From: Meandrina meandrites
Taxonomy: Eukaryota > Cnidaria > Anthozoa > Scleractinia > Meandrinidae
Direction: 5' to 3'
NCBI GenBank assembly: GCA_963693305.1
Contig: OY855915.1
Span: 14,107,840-14,171,839, forward strand
Length of the DNA stretch: 64,000 nucleotides
The notes below the pieces were generated by a model. It saw only the letters and a program-made list of their open reading frames with translations. It was not told the origin of the DNA and searched no databases. The position numbers and the translations under genes are program-made. Shown here piece after piece: positions 10,701 to 21,640 of this stretch (position 1 is its first letter; each line of letters opens with the position of its first letter).

Positions 10701-13110
10701 TGAATGAAAGATCTGTCAGGTCAGTATTGTTTATAATGTAAAAACAGATCAATAAGTATTCCTGAGAAGGATGACTTGAGTAAATTAAAAAGTGTGACTT
10801 TTATGGCATGCTGTTGTCCATAAATGACTTTTTGGATTTTGTCCATGTACTGTGTGACTTTTCACTTTTGTTTTGAGAATGCAAGCACTGTAATGAGTAA
10901 CTTTTGAAAACAAATTGTCATAAGTACAAAATGTGGTCAAAAAAATTTCCTATTATTCTGGGTGTGTCTTATAACAGAGTATGTAGTTGACATTTTCATT
11001 ATGCTTACTTGTCACCTTTTACTGAGTGAATAAATACAGTATGTTAAAAAAGGAAAATTGATTAACGGTCTACATTAATACCCATCTTGAAATCTCCCAG
11101 AATTGCGATGACTACAGACAAAAGAACGGTCACACAATATTTTCCTGTTCGACCTCCGCTTGAGAAAAAGTCAAGAGGTAAGTAGTGGTTTAACCATTTC
11201 TTTTTGGAATGTTGAATGGCTAACTTCATGGTCAGTGAAGAGTGAAATCGTTTCAACACCCAGTCAAGTTTATTATCGTAGTGTCAAGATTTTAAAATAT
11301 GATTAAGCAATGTTTAACACATGCAAATATTGTACTATCTTGTTCAAGGTGATTTCATGTATCAGTATAAAGTCGAAACATTTCAAAATATTTTGTATAG
11401 ACAGAATGTTCTTAACATTTTTTGTTCACAAAAGGCAACAAACGATTGTTATTCATGTTCAGTGAAGGGTGAAATATTTTCAAAGACCCGATTAATTCTA
11501 AGCTTATTATCGTAGCACAGGTGATTTGTAAGTTGTTTAACACATGTAAAAATCGAACTCTCTTGTTCAAGGCGAATTTATAGCAAAGGTCCGAATCATT
11601 TCAAATTATTTTACATAAATAAACCTTTTCAATTTTAATAAAATTCGAAGAAAGGATTGAACAATCTGGAGGCAAAGCTCCACGACTACAAGAAAATAAA
11701 TAGGGACTGCTGGTAGTCTAACTTTTATACTGTTAAGATTCACTCCCAAAATTTATTCTGCAGTAGCCGGCGTCCATTTCATGTGTTTTTTGACTTAATG
11801 CAATGCAAAATTTTATTAGCGAAAATTTTTCTTTTACGATTACTACTTATGTAGACTATATTGGAAAACCTGTTTAACTAAAATAAGACAACAGTAAAAA
11901 ACTACTGTTAACATCTGTGTGTTTAATTTTACAAGTGCTAAGTTAGCATTTGTTTAAATAAACCTGCATATTTTCACTCTATCTGCACAGAAACTTCATC
12001 TTCTGAGATCCCAGCAAAAGATAACTGCACAGAAACAACGCGTCAATGAATGAAATGATGTCACTAGCAAAGCTTCTAGTGGCGTGTTTATGCAATCAAA
12101 TGTTGCAGAAGCAAATCTTCCTCTCACTGCTTTGCTGGGGACATCATCTTCTTTCCTCAAGTGTTCTGCAAACCAATCCATGTGCAAATCGATGGATTGC
12201 GAGATCATGTTGGCCGAAATAACAAAACTTGAGTTAAGAGGAAGGATGTTGGGTTAATGTTATGCTTCAAGAGCCAGTAAAACAGAACTCTACAACTGTA
12301 AAATTTTTAAAATTTGCCATGGGAGCATGTCCGGACCCATAGGAGGGGAAGGGTCATTGGCCCTCCCATTTATGTGCCCGGCTGCTTAATCCGTATGCCC
12401 TCCTGTCAGAAATCTTAATGAATCCCCTGACCATATGGTTGTATATTAAAACCAGGTGGTTTAGCCTTAAATATTTCGTATGTTATTGTTTATGTAATGG
12501 ATTAAGACTGCACAAACAATGAATGAAATGAACAGCTGATCAACCAGCAAGCATGTGCACAAAGCACGCTAGCGTCAGAACAACCAAACCAAGCAGATAA
12601 ACACTTAGAGTGTAGAGTTTCATCCTCATGGCTGTCTGACTATACGTTTTTATTGTGAGGAATTCAGGATAAGGTTTTGATCTTTTTTTACAAGGCCGCA
12701 TTTCGGAAGACCTTTTCTCAAAGCTTTTAAATGTCAAAGAAATTCTGTCAGCGCTCAAAATATTTTTAGTCTGTTGAAAGTGTTTAGTTTTATTCATTTT
12801 AACAATTTACTCGGGATAAAAGCGAAATGCGCGAATGTAAATCGCAAAATTTGAAAACTGGGGAATATCATCTGATATTCCCCAGTTTTGGCTGCATCAT
12901 GTGACGTGTTTAGACCAATCATAGGCACAAAAAATATTTGATGGATTATAAAGACCTATAGGTAATATGGCTTACATATTGTTAATGGAATACAGCTCTT
13001 GATACAGGCCGCTTGTTATACCTCAAGATTTTCTCATGCCCCATTTTTCAGATATTAACTGGTTCAAAAGAAGGGAAACCGAAGCCATCTCGTGGGTCTG
13101 AAGCAGAAAT
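7797..13110 (+). other. 5.3-kb segment present only in the left arm
   Basis: In the right arm the sequence jumps directly from the equivalent of 7,796 to 13,111, with GTAA shared by both junctions (7796-7799 and 13,111-13,114). The interior is AT-rich and shows no supported gene. Near 10,476-10,550 it resembles the retroelement tail also seen at 41.45 kb. No terminal inverted repeats were found. A microhomology deletion in the right arm and an insertion in the left are both possible. Confidence 0.8.
12854..12889. repeat. Perfect 36-bp palindrome
   Basis: AAAACTGGGGAATATCA, then TC, then its exact reverse complement: 17-bp arms with a 2-bp loop. It lies in the left-arm-only segment. Confidence 0.9.
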
Positions 13111-14583
13111 GTAAACTCTGCATACCAACGCAACAAAATGTGAAACAAAGATATTGGTTACAGAACCGAACCTTATTTCACCATAAGCCTTCCAATTCAA
13201 AATTAAACGCCTAATGTAACAGATACTTTTTTAGTCTTTAAGATTCAGACTTCAATTTAAACTTAGCCAACTATTCAGATCACCTTGGGTAGCACAGATT
13301 TATCTTTTCAGCACAGATTTATCTTAACTTCTTATAATTCTATGAATATGCCTAGTTATTCAAAGACATTAAGCAAATGTCAAATATTAAAATAATCCAC
13401 CAAACTTCTTTAATTTCAAAGCACAAGCTCTGAACCCTTCAAGTGAACTGAAAGATTATTTTGTAATATATATAATGTGGTAGCCACTATGACATACAAC
13501 TTTCACTCACTGAACAAATGAAATGGGACTATGATCACCAATGGTAAGGCATCATTGCCTTGAATACTCAATCTAAAATACTCTAAAGTAAATTGACAGT
13601 CTCAACTCAATACTTGAGTCAAAACTCAAAGTTTGTGTTTTTAGTTTCAAGTCGTGAGTATCAAGTCTTGAGGATTGAGAAACAACTTGTTCTCAAATAT
13701 GCACACTCCTAAAGCCTTTTGAGGAAATGGTTTAGTTTTTTATCAAGAAAGAATGAAAGCCACTCGCACATCATGTGTACAAGAGTTTTATGTTGACCAT
13801 TAGTACGAAAATGGTGTTTCACATCCAATCTAGAATACAAACATTCAATGATATATTCGATGATATAAAGATGTTGCTGCATTTCACTGTATATGAAATG
13901 GCTTCAAAACTCCAACTTCATAAGCACTTTGTTTAAATGGTTTGCTGTCAGCATTTGAATAACCAAACTTGTCCGTGCAGTAAATGTATCTTGTGTGTTT
14001 TTGACGGGGTTCAAGAAAGTGTGTAAATATTTTTTTATATTTTTTTCCATATTAATTTTTGCAGGATCTTCATGCCGTACACCAGTGACGAAACACTTAG
14101 AGAAAGCCCATTCCTCATTATGTGATGCTGAAGATGCCTATGGGGTGGATTAGTTACAGTTACACTTACCTGTATCCAGCACCCACAGACACCTACATGT
14201 AAGAGCTCTGAACGGCAGGACCAGCCACTGTCACCAATCTTTGGTCATTCGCCAACTGTGTAAACACAAGTTGAAGGAAATGTTTGTATCAGAGATACTG
14301 TAGTAAAATTAGTGGTAATGTTCAAGATGGTAATGACCAAGTCAATGCAGTTGCAGCTAATTGCATACCTTCTCAAGGTCTTCATTTGGAGCACATATGG
14401 ATTGAACTTTCTCCATTTTATTCATGACGACATTGTTGGGACAGTGATATCCAGTGTTATCACCCTCTTGTTATGGGAAGAGTTTGTTGTACATTTTTCC
14501 AAATATCTTATGTGAACATAAGCTTAAACTTGATTGAATGGCCTTTGGATGAATTGACTACAACCTACGGTTCTTCCATGCAG
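13111..14583 (+). other. Left-arm unique sequence upstream of gene, no exon assigned
   Basis: This stretch is single-copy-like sequence shared with the right arm. Around 14,305-14,420 a short frame with protein-like composition (QDGNDQVNAVAANCIPSQG) might be an upstream exon, but it ends in a stop and has no clear splice sites, so I do not call it. A 20-bp tandem pair (AGCACAGATTTATCTT...) sits near 13,295-13,330. Confidence 0.4.
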
Positions 14584-14996
14584 AGTCAGGTGTAAAACTG
14601 GAAATAGAAGACTATTATCAAGTCTGCCAAGAAACTATGATGGCATATTTTGGTCACAAGTGGATTGCCTTGAATCGGGGCCCTATGTGGCAGTATGATG
14701 AATCGGGGCCCTATGTGGCAGTATGATGAGGATGATTGTATCCCTCCCATTCTTAACAAAAATATGGAAGCTGTTGGTTATGCACCTGTATCAAATGATA
14801 TCAGCACACTGTGGTCAAATTTGAGTAGCAGTGAAGTTTGTGAGCTATTACAACATGGTGTTGACCAAACAGAAATGGATAAAAGACACGGCGTCACCCA
14901 ACAAAAGGGAAGACAGTCTCAAAATAGTTGGTATCTACAAACCAGGAAAGGTAAGTAAATATTAATATGGAATCTAATAACAGTACCACTTTCTAA

Positions 14997-14997
14997 A

Positions 14998-15075
<78 letters not shown>
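14997..15075 (+). repeat. (ATT)n microsatellite
   Basis: Uninterrupted ATT run of about 79 bp in the first intron. The right arm has the reverse-complement run with a few G interruptions. Confidence 0.95.
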
Positions 15076-15917
15076 GAGAAGAAAACCAAGTGACTAGGGT
15101 GTATATATTTACTTTCATGGTGTATGTAATAAGTCTCATTTAAAAAAAATTGTACATGTTGGTAAGGTGGTTTCACATTTACAGCAATTACTGTAAAATA
15201 ACTGGTGTGTTTTCCTTTCTTTTGTACATTTGTTTTTAGGCACTTGTTAATATTGCTGGCCTGGGACCAACACAACTTAAAAAGAGGATCAGTTTTGTCT
15301 GGATTTTCTAGAGATGCTTCTATCGAGGTATATGCAGTTCTTTTCTCAATTAAATGTTGCAGGGTTCATATTCTGATATGGGGACATTTTTCTACATTAA
15401 ACTACAGTGTGAGCACATGTACACTATAATCCTTAAGATCCTAACAATGCCAACTTTCAATAGCAGCCTTAGCAGTGCCTGGAGTATCCATTTATAAGTC
15501 TGAATATCAAAATATGTCAGGGCTACACAAACCTACTTTTTAAATAAAACTTCAGTGCTGGGCACCTCAGGTTTGATGATATGGAGCCTTCTTAGAGAAC
15601 ATGCTTGTAGCTCATAATAGTGTTATGAAAATGAAAGAAGAACTTTGACTGATTCTTAACAAAGTGAGTAATCAAATTTCAAGGCCGATGAACAATTATA
15701 GCTCACGACCCAGTCCGCCGTAGCTTGCATAGGACAAAATAGTTTTTCAGTAGTGGTTTGCAAAAATTAAACTTGATTTTAAGATCACAAGCAAACTTGC
15801 CATTGGTAATGTCCACATGAAATGTTTATTGTTTAGCAGCTTTCATCGTTAGACTGTGGTTTTGGTCAACTTTGGCCAATTTGATTCTCAACAGTGTCAT
15901 TGTTAAAAAGTGAAACT

Positions 15918-16913
15918 CAGGGTTTTCAATAAGAATCAAAGTAGGCGGCAGAAATGTAGAAGTAGGCGGCGAAGGGGTTACTCGCGCCGCAGGGGCGACC
16001 TTCTAGGGGGGTTTGGGGGCATGCCCCCCCCCCCGGGAAACTTTTAAAATCAGAGCCTCTAAGAGTGCATTTCCTGCATTCTGGGGCAAGAATTAGGTCA
16101 TTTTTGACAGAACCATACATGCTTTATTTTCCAGCTTTTTAATCACCAGTTTTAATTATCTTGCAGACAAAATAGTTGTCAAATGCAAATTTTTAGTCGC
16201 CAGATTGCAAAATCAAACAGGGCCTTAGTTCAAAAGTGTTTAAAATCATTTCAAAGAATTTAATCCAAAAAAGGACTGAATACATAAATATTCAAAAGGA
16301 AAAACAAAACAATCTTATCACTAGCTTAACACAAACACAATTTATAAGATTTTGTGGCCACTATCGAAGGAATCAACAAGAGACATAATCCATAGGCATA
16401 CATGACGTGCTCCAGGGCTTGCAAAGCATTATAGGGCGATTTCAGACACGGTCGGCTTTTTGCGAGTTTTCCGATGTGATAGAATCTTTTACAGCAAAGG
16501 AAGAGGATGGATTGACTTCTTTCTCATTTTGGATTTTTTAGAAGCAAAGATCTTCTGATATAACTTTCTGGAAGGGCACAATGTCTGAGAAATGTCTGTT
16601 ATTCATCGTCAACACACAGAAACGTAGTGGCCATTTTGGCGACTAAAGCAGAATTTTTATGGAATGTTAGTCGCATTGGCGACCGTATCGGTCGCAATTT
16701 CGAGCCTGTCAGTCAAAATATTTTAACCAAGAATTATGGCAAGTTTCTTTTGTGTTAAACGAATTAAATGTTGGCCGATCCGCGGTTCATTGTGGCAAAT
16801 TATTTATCATGCTCATTCGTAAAATTCGAGTAAGTTGTTATTAAAGTAGGCGGCGAAAACATGTGGAGTACCCGGCGAGATTCGCCGGCTGCCGGCCCTT
16901 ATTGAAAACCCTG
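15918..16913. mobile_element. 996-bp non-autonomous DNA transposon, 6-bp TSD
   Basis: It begins CAGGGTTTTCAATAAG and ends with the exact complement of those 16 bases. GAAACT flanks both ends (15,912-15,917 and 16,914-16,919). The right arm holds the empty site with a single GAAACT, so the insertion is demonstrated inside the window. No transposase frame is present. Subterminal AGTAGGCGGC motifs recur at both sides (15,941, 15,961 and 16,846). The CAGGG...CCCTG ends recall hAT, but a 6-bp duplication does not fit hAT, so the superfamily is left open. Confidence 0.9.
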
Positions 16914-16919
16914 GAAACT

Positions 16920-18180
16920 GCCATGGAAATTAAAAAATAAACACTGTTTACTTAGCCCTCAATCAGTCAAAATATAGTTAAGTATCTGAGTTGAATAGAA
17001 GTGCCTTTGAAAGAAATTTATTTGTGTTAAAACCAATGTACATCGTACACAGTCTGTTGTTAACTAACAGACTGGTGCAGTCATTGATCTGATGAGAAGG
17101 AATATTTTCAGGCTTAAAAAATCAGTGGCGTGGTAGGATTTGGGGCGTGAGGATGCAAAAAATTATGGTCTGTAAGGGGGGGTCACTCAAAATAATTACA
17201 CTGGAGTGTTGTAATGACTGTATCTATAATAGTGCAAAAATCTGACCAGAATGATCAACAAAGGGTTTCCAAGGTTCCGAAAAAAAAATAAATTCTCCTC
17301 GGGGACCATGCCCCTGGGCCCCCCCCTGGGGAATCTAATCAATCTGGAATCTAATTTAATCTGGAATCTAATCAACTCAAACCCACAAACTATTTGGCTG
17401 CAAATACAGCTAACACAAACCAAGAAACAAGCCCCATCAATAAAAACAGTTAATCAGTGCAATTACTATAGCATCAATAGCAATAAGAAAAGTCTATGAG
17501 AATACCCAAAATAGTGCTTGTGAAGTTATGAAAAATCTAAATATTTCTGGAAAGCACGCCCGCACCCCTCTCCGATGTTCAGAAACTCATAAACTCAAGC
17601 ACATCAACTATCAATACACTCCCGTCAATAAAAACAAGTAATCACTGCACAAACATGCAGACGAAGCAGCCATGAGTTAATATGTTGTGACTATGGTTAT
17701 CGCTTTAAACTACAATTGTGTAGCTTTATATATAAGTAAGTTTAATTTTTACTTCCCTTTTTGGGAGTGGGTTCATCTAAGAAATTTATTATTAATGGGA
17801 GTTGCCAAGGCAAAAAAATTTTGATGGTGCAAATGAGTCGTTAGATATTGCAGAGGCTACCTATAAAATTCCACCGAACTCCCCCCTCCCATAAAATATA
17901 AACGGCCCTTACCATATATTTAATAAGGAGCCATGTGGGAGGCCGGGGTAGGGGGTGTTGGTTAATTAGTACTTAAGTAAACTTTTGGTCTTGTTGCACT
18001 TTTTTTATTAAACCCTCCCCCCCACCCCCGGCAAACTGATAATTATTGCACAGTCCCTAATTTAAACACTAAATAAACAAGCAATTAATGTGATTAAAAA
18101 TCAAACACTGAATAGGAAGTCATTGTTTGTTATACATGTACAGTGGATTTTAATTCCTCATTTGCTATTGTGTTCTTCAG
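16920..18180 (+). other. Intronic/intergenic left-arm sequence
   Basis: Lies between exon 1 and exon 2 of the broken gene. Several C-rich runs are present (for example 16,021-16,034 and 17,318-17,328). Parts of 17,250-18,125 recur in diverged form at 40.8-42.2 kb. No coding region is supported. Confidence 0.5.
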
Positions 18181-18876
18181 GCGATGCGTTTGAGCCAAAA
18201 TACTCAACTTGGCCAATAGATGAATTAGAAGAGAGAAGAAAGGAACAAAACTGTTTCAATGCCTCGGTTGCAAAAAATGCGACTGAAGGACTCACTTATT
18301 CAGAAGGGGAAATGCTAGTGGTAGGTGAAAATGAAAGAAAATTAGATGTGATGAAAATCACTCATATTTCTTTGGGGTCATCTTTTTAGGTTTCATTTCT
18401 AGGTTTGTGTTTGTAGTTAGTTTTCTTTTCGGGAAGGAAAACTCCCTTTCCTGTAATTTTGTTGAATCAGCGCTATCCAGTTCCCAATATGGTTTATCAT
18501 AAGCCACCACCTCATTTTTCACTCGCTCTTTTTCGCGCTGCCCCTCAACAAACCGAACGCCTTCAACAGGGTAGTTTACCTTTGCGATTATTTGAAGAAA
18601 ATGAATAATTTGAATTATGGTTTTTGATTATTGATTTTTAAGTTTGATTTTTTGATTTTGATTTTTTTTATTTTATCGTAAATAGATGATATTTTTAGCT
18701 CTTTGTTAGTTTGCATGTTCCTTTGTTCACTGAGTTAACATGCCTAATTAGTTATTCACATTTTTTGTTTGCAGCACAAGAACGCGTACGTGGTAGAATG
18801 GCGGCGTTCGTGGGTTGCGGAGGAACAACTTGATTCCAATATTGTCAGTGGATGGAAAAATAAAAATAAGAAATAG

Positions 18877-19477
18877 CCAGAGACATTGAATCAGGTTTTG
18901 CGAAAAAGGCAGCGAGTGTATTTTAGTATTTCTTGCGTCAAAGGGCCTTTTGCTATAACTTTTGCAATCATCTTAAAGCTGATCATAAGTGCCGCTAATT
19001 TTAACAAAACACGTATCCTTGATCAGTGACTGTGGATCACGTGATACTTATCGTTTGACTCATACACGCACAAATAGCGCTAACATTGCAACACTATTAC
19101 GAGTTCGCGTACGACCCGCCTGATACGAAAGATGTCGTCGTTCATAACATCAATAGTTTCCCTTGTAGTTATAAAGCAACAAAAAACAATAACAACGATA
19201 ATATTAACAGCAGCACATCTTATTTTTCGGGACCTATTGCTTCCGTAATGTCAAAATAAGATTTCCCAAGACAGTTAAAAATAATAGTTCTAGATTGGTC
19301 ATATGATGTCATATTTTAGAGTTTGATAGAGCCGAGTAAAAAACTCATGCCCCTCCTACAATAAAATATGTTGTTTTGTAAAGATGATTAACAGTCATTA
19401 CTTTATTAACGTAGTATGTGGAGCCCCACGTCTTACGGGCTGTGCAGCTTGTTCTGTAAATCTTCCACTGAACTACG
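18877..19477 (+). other. Left-arm 3' flank, no gene
   Basis: Shared with the right arm (57,003-57,602) almost base for base. It presumably holds the 3' untranslated region of the gene ending at 18,876, then intergenic DNA. The arm ends within TCTTCCACTGAAC. Confidence 0.5.
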
Positions 19478-19501
19478 ATAAACTGTTACTTTGGTCGACG
19501 T

Positions 19502-19621
19502 TTGATAATTGTAAACACGTAGTCCAGTGCAGTGCTTTGGCCATGGGTTCGATTCCCGTCGGGGACTCCGAATTTTTCTTTGTCCCATGCTGGTGTCATT
19601 GTTGAAAAAGATCATCTTCAT
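19502..19621 (+). repeat. tRNA-derived SINE, decayed 5' part
   Basis: It has box B GGGTTCGATTCCCGT and then a body TTTCTTTGTCCCATG ... TGTTGAAAAAGATCATCTTC identical in plan to the copy at 19,748. The A box is not recognisable. It starts about 25 bp from the inner end of the left inverted-repeat arm. Confidence 0.6.
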
Positions 19622-19747
19622 TATTTATCACCGAGCTTAAAATCTACCCTCTTTATTATTTACTACACAATTGATGATTTCGACATCCTAGCAGTATGCA
19701 GGACGCGTGTCACATATCAACCTAGTAAATGGCCAAGCTCACCACGA

Positions 19748-19879
19748 GTCTCTCGTAGCTCAGTTGGTTAGAGCTCCCAACCGGTATCTGGGAGGCCATG
19801 GGTTCGATTCCCGTTGGGGATTCAGAATTTTTTCTTTGTCCCATGTTCGTGTCATTGTTGAAAAAGATCATCTTCATTA
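19748..19879 (+). repeat. tRNA-derived SINE
   Basis: Box A (GTAGCTCAGTTGGTTAGAGC) and box B (GGGTTCGATTCCCGT) are both present. Between them lies a stem CTCCCA...TGGGAG. The same non-tRNA body as at 19,502-19,621 follows and ends CATCTTCATT. The acceptor ends do not pair, so it is a SINE and not a tRNA gene. Confidence 0.75.
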
Positions 19880-19889
19880 GTCGGTAAAA

Positions 19890-21640
19890 ATGTCGGAGGA
19901 AAGCCGACAAAAAAGTTGGAAAATAGTCGCCAAAAAATTCAAGGAAAATGTCGAGGTAAAAATTTGATAAAAAAATTCCGGAAGAAAGTTGGGAAAAAAA
20001 ATTGGAGATTAAAGGGGAGAAAGAAAAACAGGAGAAAAGGCGAGAAATCTTTTTTCCTAAATTTTTTCCGACTCTTTTCCTTCTGTTTTTCTCGATTATT
20101 TTCGATTATTTTTCGAGTTTTTCTCAAAGGTTTTCCCGATTTTTTCTCGAAGTTTTTGCGAATTCCCTCTCGACCGTTTCCCGTTAGTTTCTCGACTATT
20201 TTCCGTTCGATTTTTCTGACGTTTTCCCAATTTTTTCTCGACGTTTCCACCAACCTCTCCCCGCCTTTTTTATTTTTTCCCACTCTTTGCTGCAATTTAC
20301 TTTTTTCCCGTTCCTTGGCTAAATTTTTTGCGCCTTTTTCTCTTCTCAAATTAGAGAAAAAATTGGAAAAAATCAGGGGAAAAAAGACGAGAAAAACTCG
20401 AGAAAAAATCTTTTTTTGAGTTTCTTATTATTTTTTCGAATTGCCGCTCGACTGTTTTCGGACAGTTTAATGAATATTTTCCAACGTTTTTATCAATTTT
20501 TCGGACGTTTTCCCAATTTTTCTCATCTTTTTCACCAAATTCTCCGTGCCTTTTTTTCTCAATTTTTTTTTCTTTCTTCTTACTTTCCTATTTTCTCCAG
20601 TTTTTTTACGACTTTTTTGAGAATTTTTCCTGTCGTTGCTGCCAACTATTTTCCCGACTACTGCTCGAAATTTTTTCCTTTTTTTTGTTTGATTTGTTTC
20701 CGACTTACTAATCGACTACTTTCCGAAAAAATATTGCAGAAAAAATGGGGAAAAACACTTCGGAAGAAAAGTCGGAAAAATGTCGAAAGAGGTAACAAAG
20801 TTCACGCAAAAAATTGGGGAGAGTGTAAAAAATGTCGCTTAAAAATTTAAAAAAATTTCTTGAGAAAAGTTGAAAAACAATTGGATATAAAAGTGGAGAA
20901 AAAAAAAGGTGAGAAATTATCAAAAAAAGACTTTTCTCTTCTTTCTTTCATAATTTTTCTCCGACTCTTTTCTGGAATTTACTTTTTCCCCGATTTTTGC
21001 TTAATTCTTTTTTAGAATTTTTTTACAGAAAAAAATAGGAAAGAGTTTCACGGAAAAGAGTAGCGAACAAAATTGGAGATAAAAGTGGAGAGAAAAACAA
21101 GAGAAAAGGCCAGAAATAGTCTAGAAAGAAAGAACCGAGTTTTTTCCCTCTGCCTTTTTTTCTCGAATTTTTGTTTTGATTATTTTCTCGATTTTCAGGG
21201 GAATTTATTCTAAGCTTCATTTATCGTTTTTATTCCACGTTTCTTCCAAACTTTTCTCGTCGACTTTTTCTACACTATAAAATAAACTGGAAAATAAATG
21301 GAGAAAATAAGCGGGAAAAGTCGGGAAAAACTAAAAATAAGCCTCCAGAAAAAAAAGGAAAAAAAATTCATGCAAAACCGGGGAAAAAGTAAAGAATGTC
21401 GTGTTTAAATTTTAATAAAAATGAGTGGAAAAAAAAATTGAAAAAATGCTGGAGAAAAAAAGGGAGAAAGAGTTGAGAAAAAAACTATTTTCTCACCTTT
21501 TTTCCAACTTTTTCCGAAGTTTTTCGCGACATTTTTCTGAATTATTTTCGATTATTTTTCGAGTTTTTCTCTATTTTGTTCGAATCCCCTCTCGACTGTT
21601 TTCGAAAAGTTTAACGAATATTTTCTGAAAAAAAAACGAA
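19890..21640. repeat. Strand-skewed purine/pyrimidine low-complexity block, copy 1
   Basis: The block consists of alternating G/A-rich stretches (GGAAAAAATTGGAGATAAAA type) and T/C-rich stretches (TTTTTCTCGATTATTTTCG type), each about 70-300 bp. Each kind is roughly the reverse complement of the other. The phenylalanine- and lysine-rich open frames across it reflect composition and are not genes. It passes directly into the 10/20-bp satellite. Confidence 0.85.

Larger units (their letters stand above)
14584..18876 (+). pseudogene. Unrecognised 3-exon gene end, left copy (disrupted)
   Basis: Three exons have good splice signals and matching phases: 14,584-14,950 (acceptor CCATGCAG, donor GTAAGT, phase 1), 18,181-18,320 (acceptor TTCTTCAG, donor GTAGGT, phase 0) and 18,775-18,876 (acceptor TTTGCAG, ending AAATAG). 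Exon 2 reads GDAFEPKYSTWP...EERRKEQNC; exon 3 reads AYVVEWRRSWVAEEQLDS. That last pattern loosely recalls the end of a chromodomain (YxVxW...W...E.L), but the resemblance is weak. In this copy a 28-bp tandem duplication (14,673-14,700 repeated at 14,701-14,728) shifts the frame inside exon 1, so the copy is broken. The 5' part of the gene was not found. A further splice-like segment at 15,240-15,327 does not fit the phases and is probably intronic. Confidence 0.5.
6869..19477 (+). repeat. Left arm of a large inverted repeat
   Basis: Position 6869 pairs with 64,000 and 19,477 with about 57,003. Read in reverse complement, 57,003-64,000 follows this arm throughout with only occasional mismatches (by eye about 2%). 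Three large indels separate the arms. Two are extra sequence here: 7,797-13,110, and a transposon at 15,918-16,913 plus one target copy. One is extra sequence in the right arm: 59,354-60,070. Subtracting these makes the two lengths agree within about 15 bp. The outer boundary is not seen because the right arm runs off the window. Confidence 0.95.

Noticed and set aside
7796..13110. Left-arm-only segment as a retained intron (processed right arm)
   Set aside because: It begins GTAAG but the complementary end is AT, not AG, and the right arm keeps the other introns of the neighbouring gene.
15240..15327. Additional exon between exons 1 and 2
   Set aside because: Splice-like ends are present, but every phase-compatible reading meets a stop or fails to join exon 2, while exon 1 joins exon 2 directly in phase.
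19916..21628. Phe/Lys-rich ORFs
   Set aside because: They follow from the T/C- and G/A-rich composition and appear on both strands at the same place.
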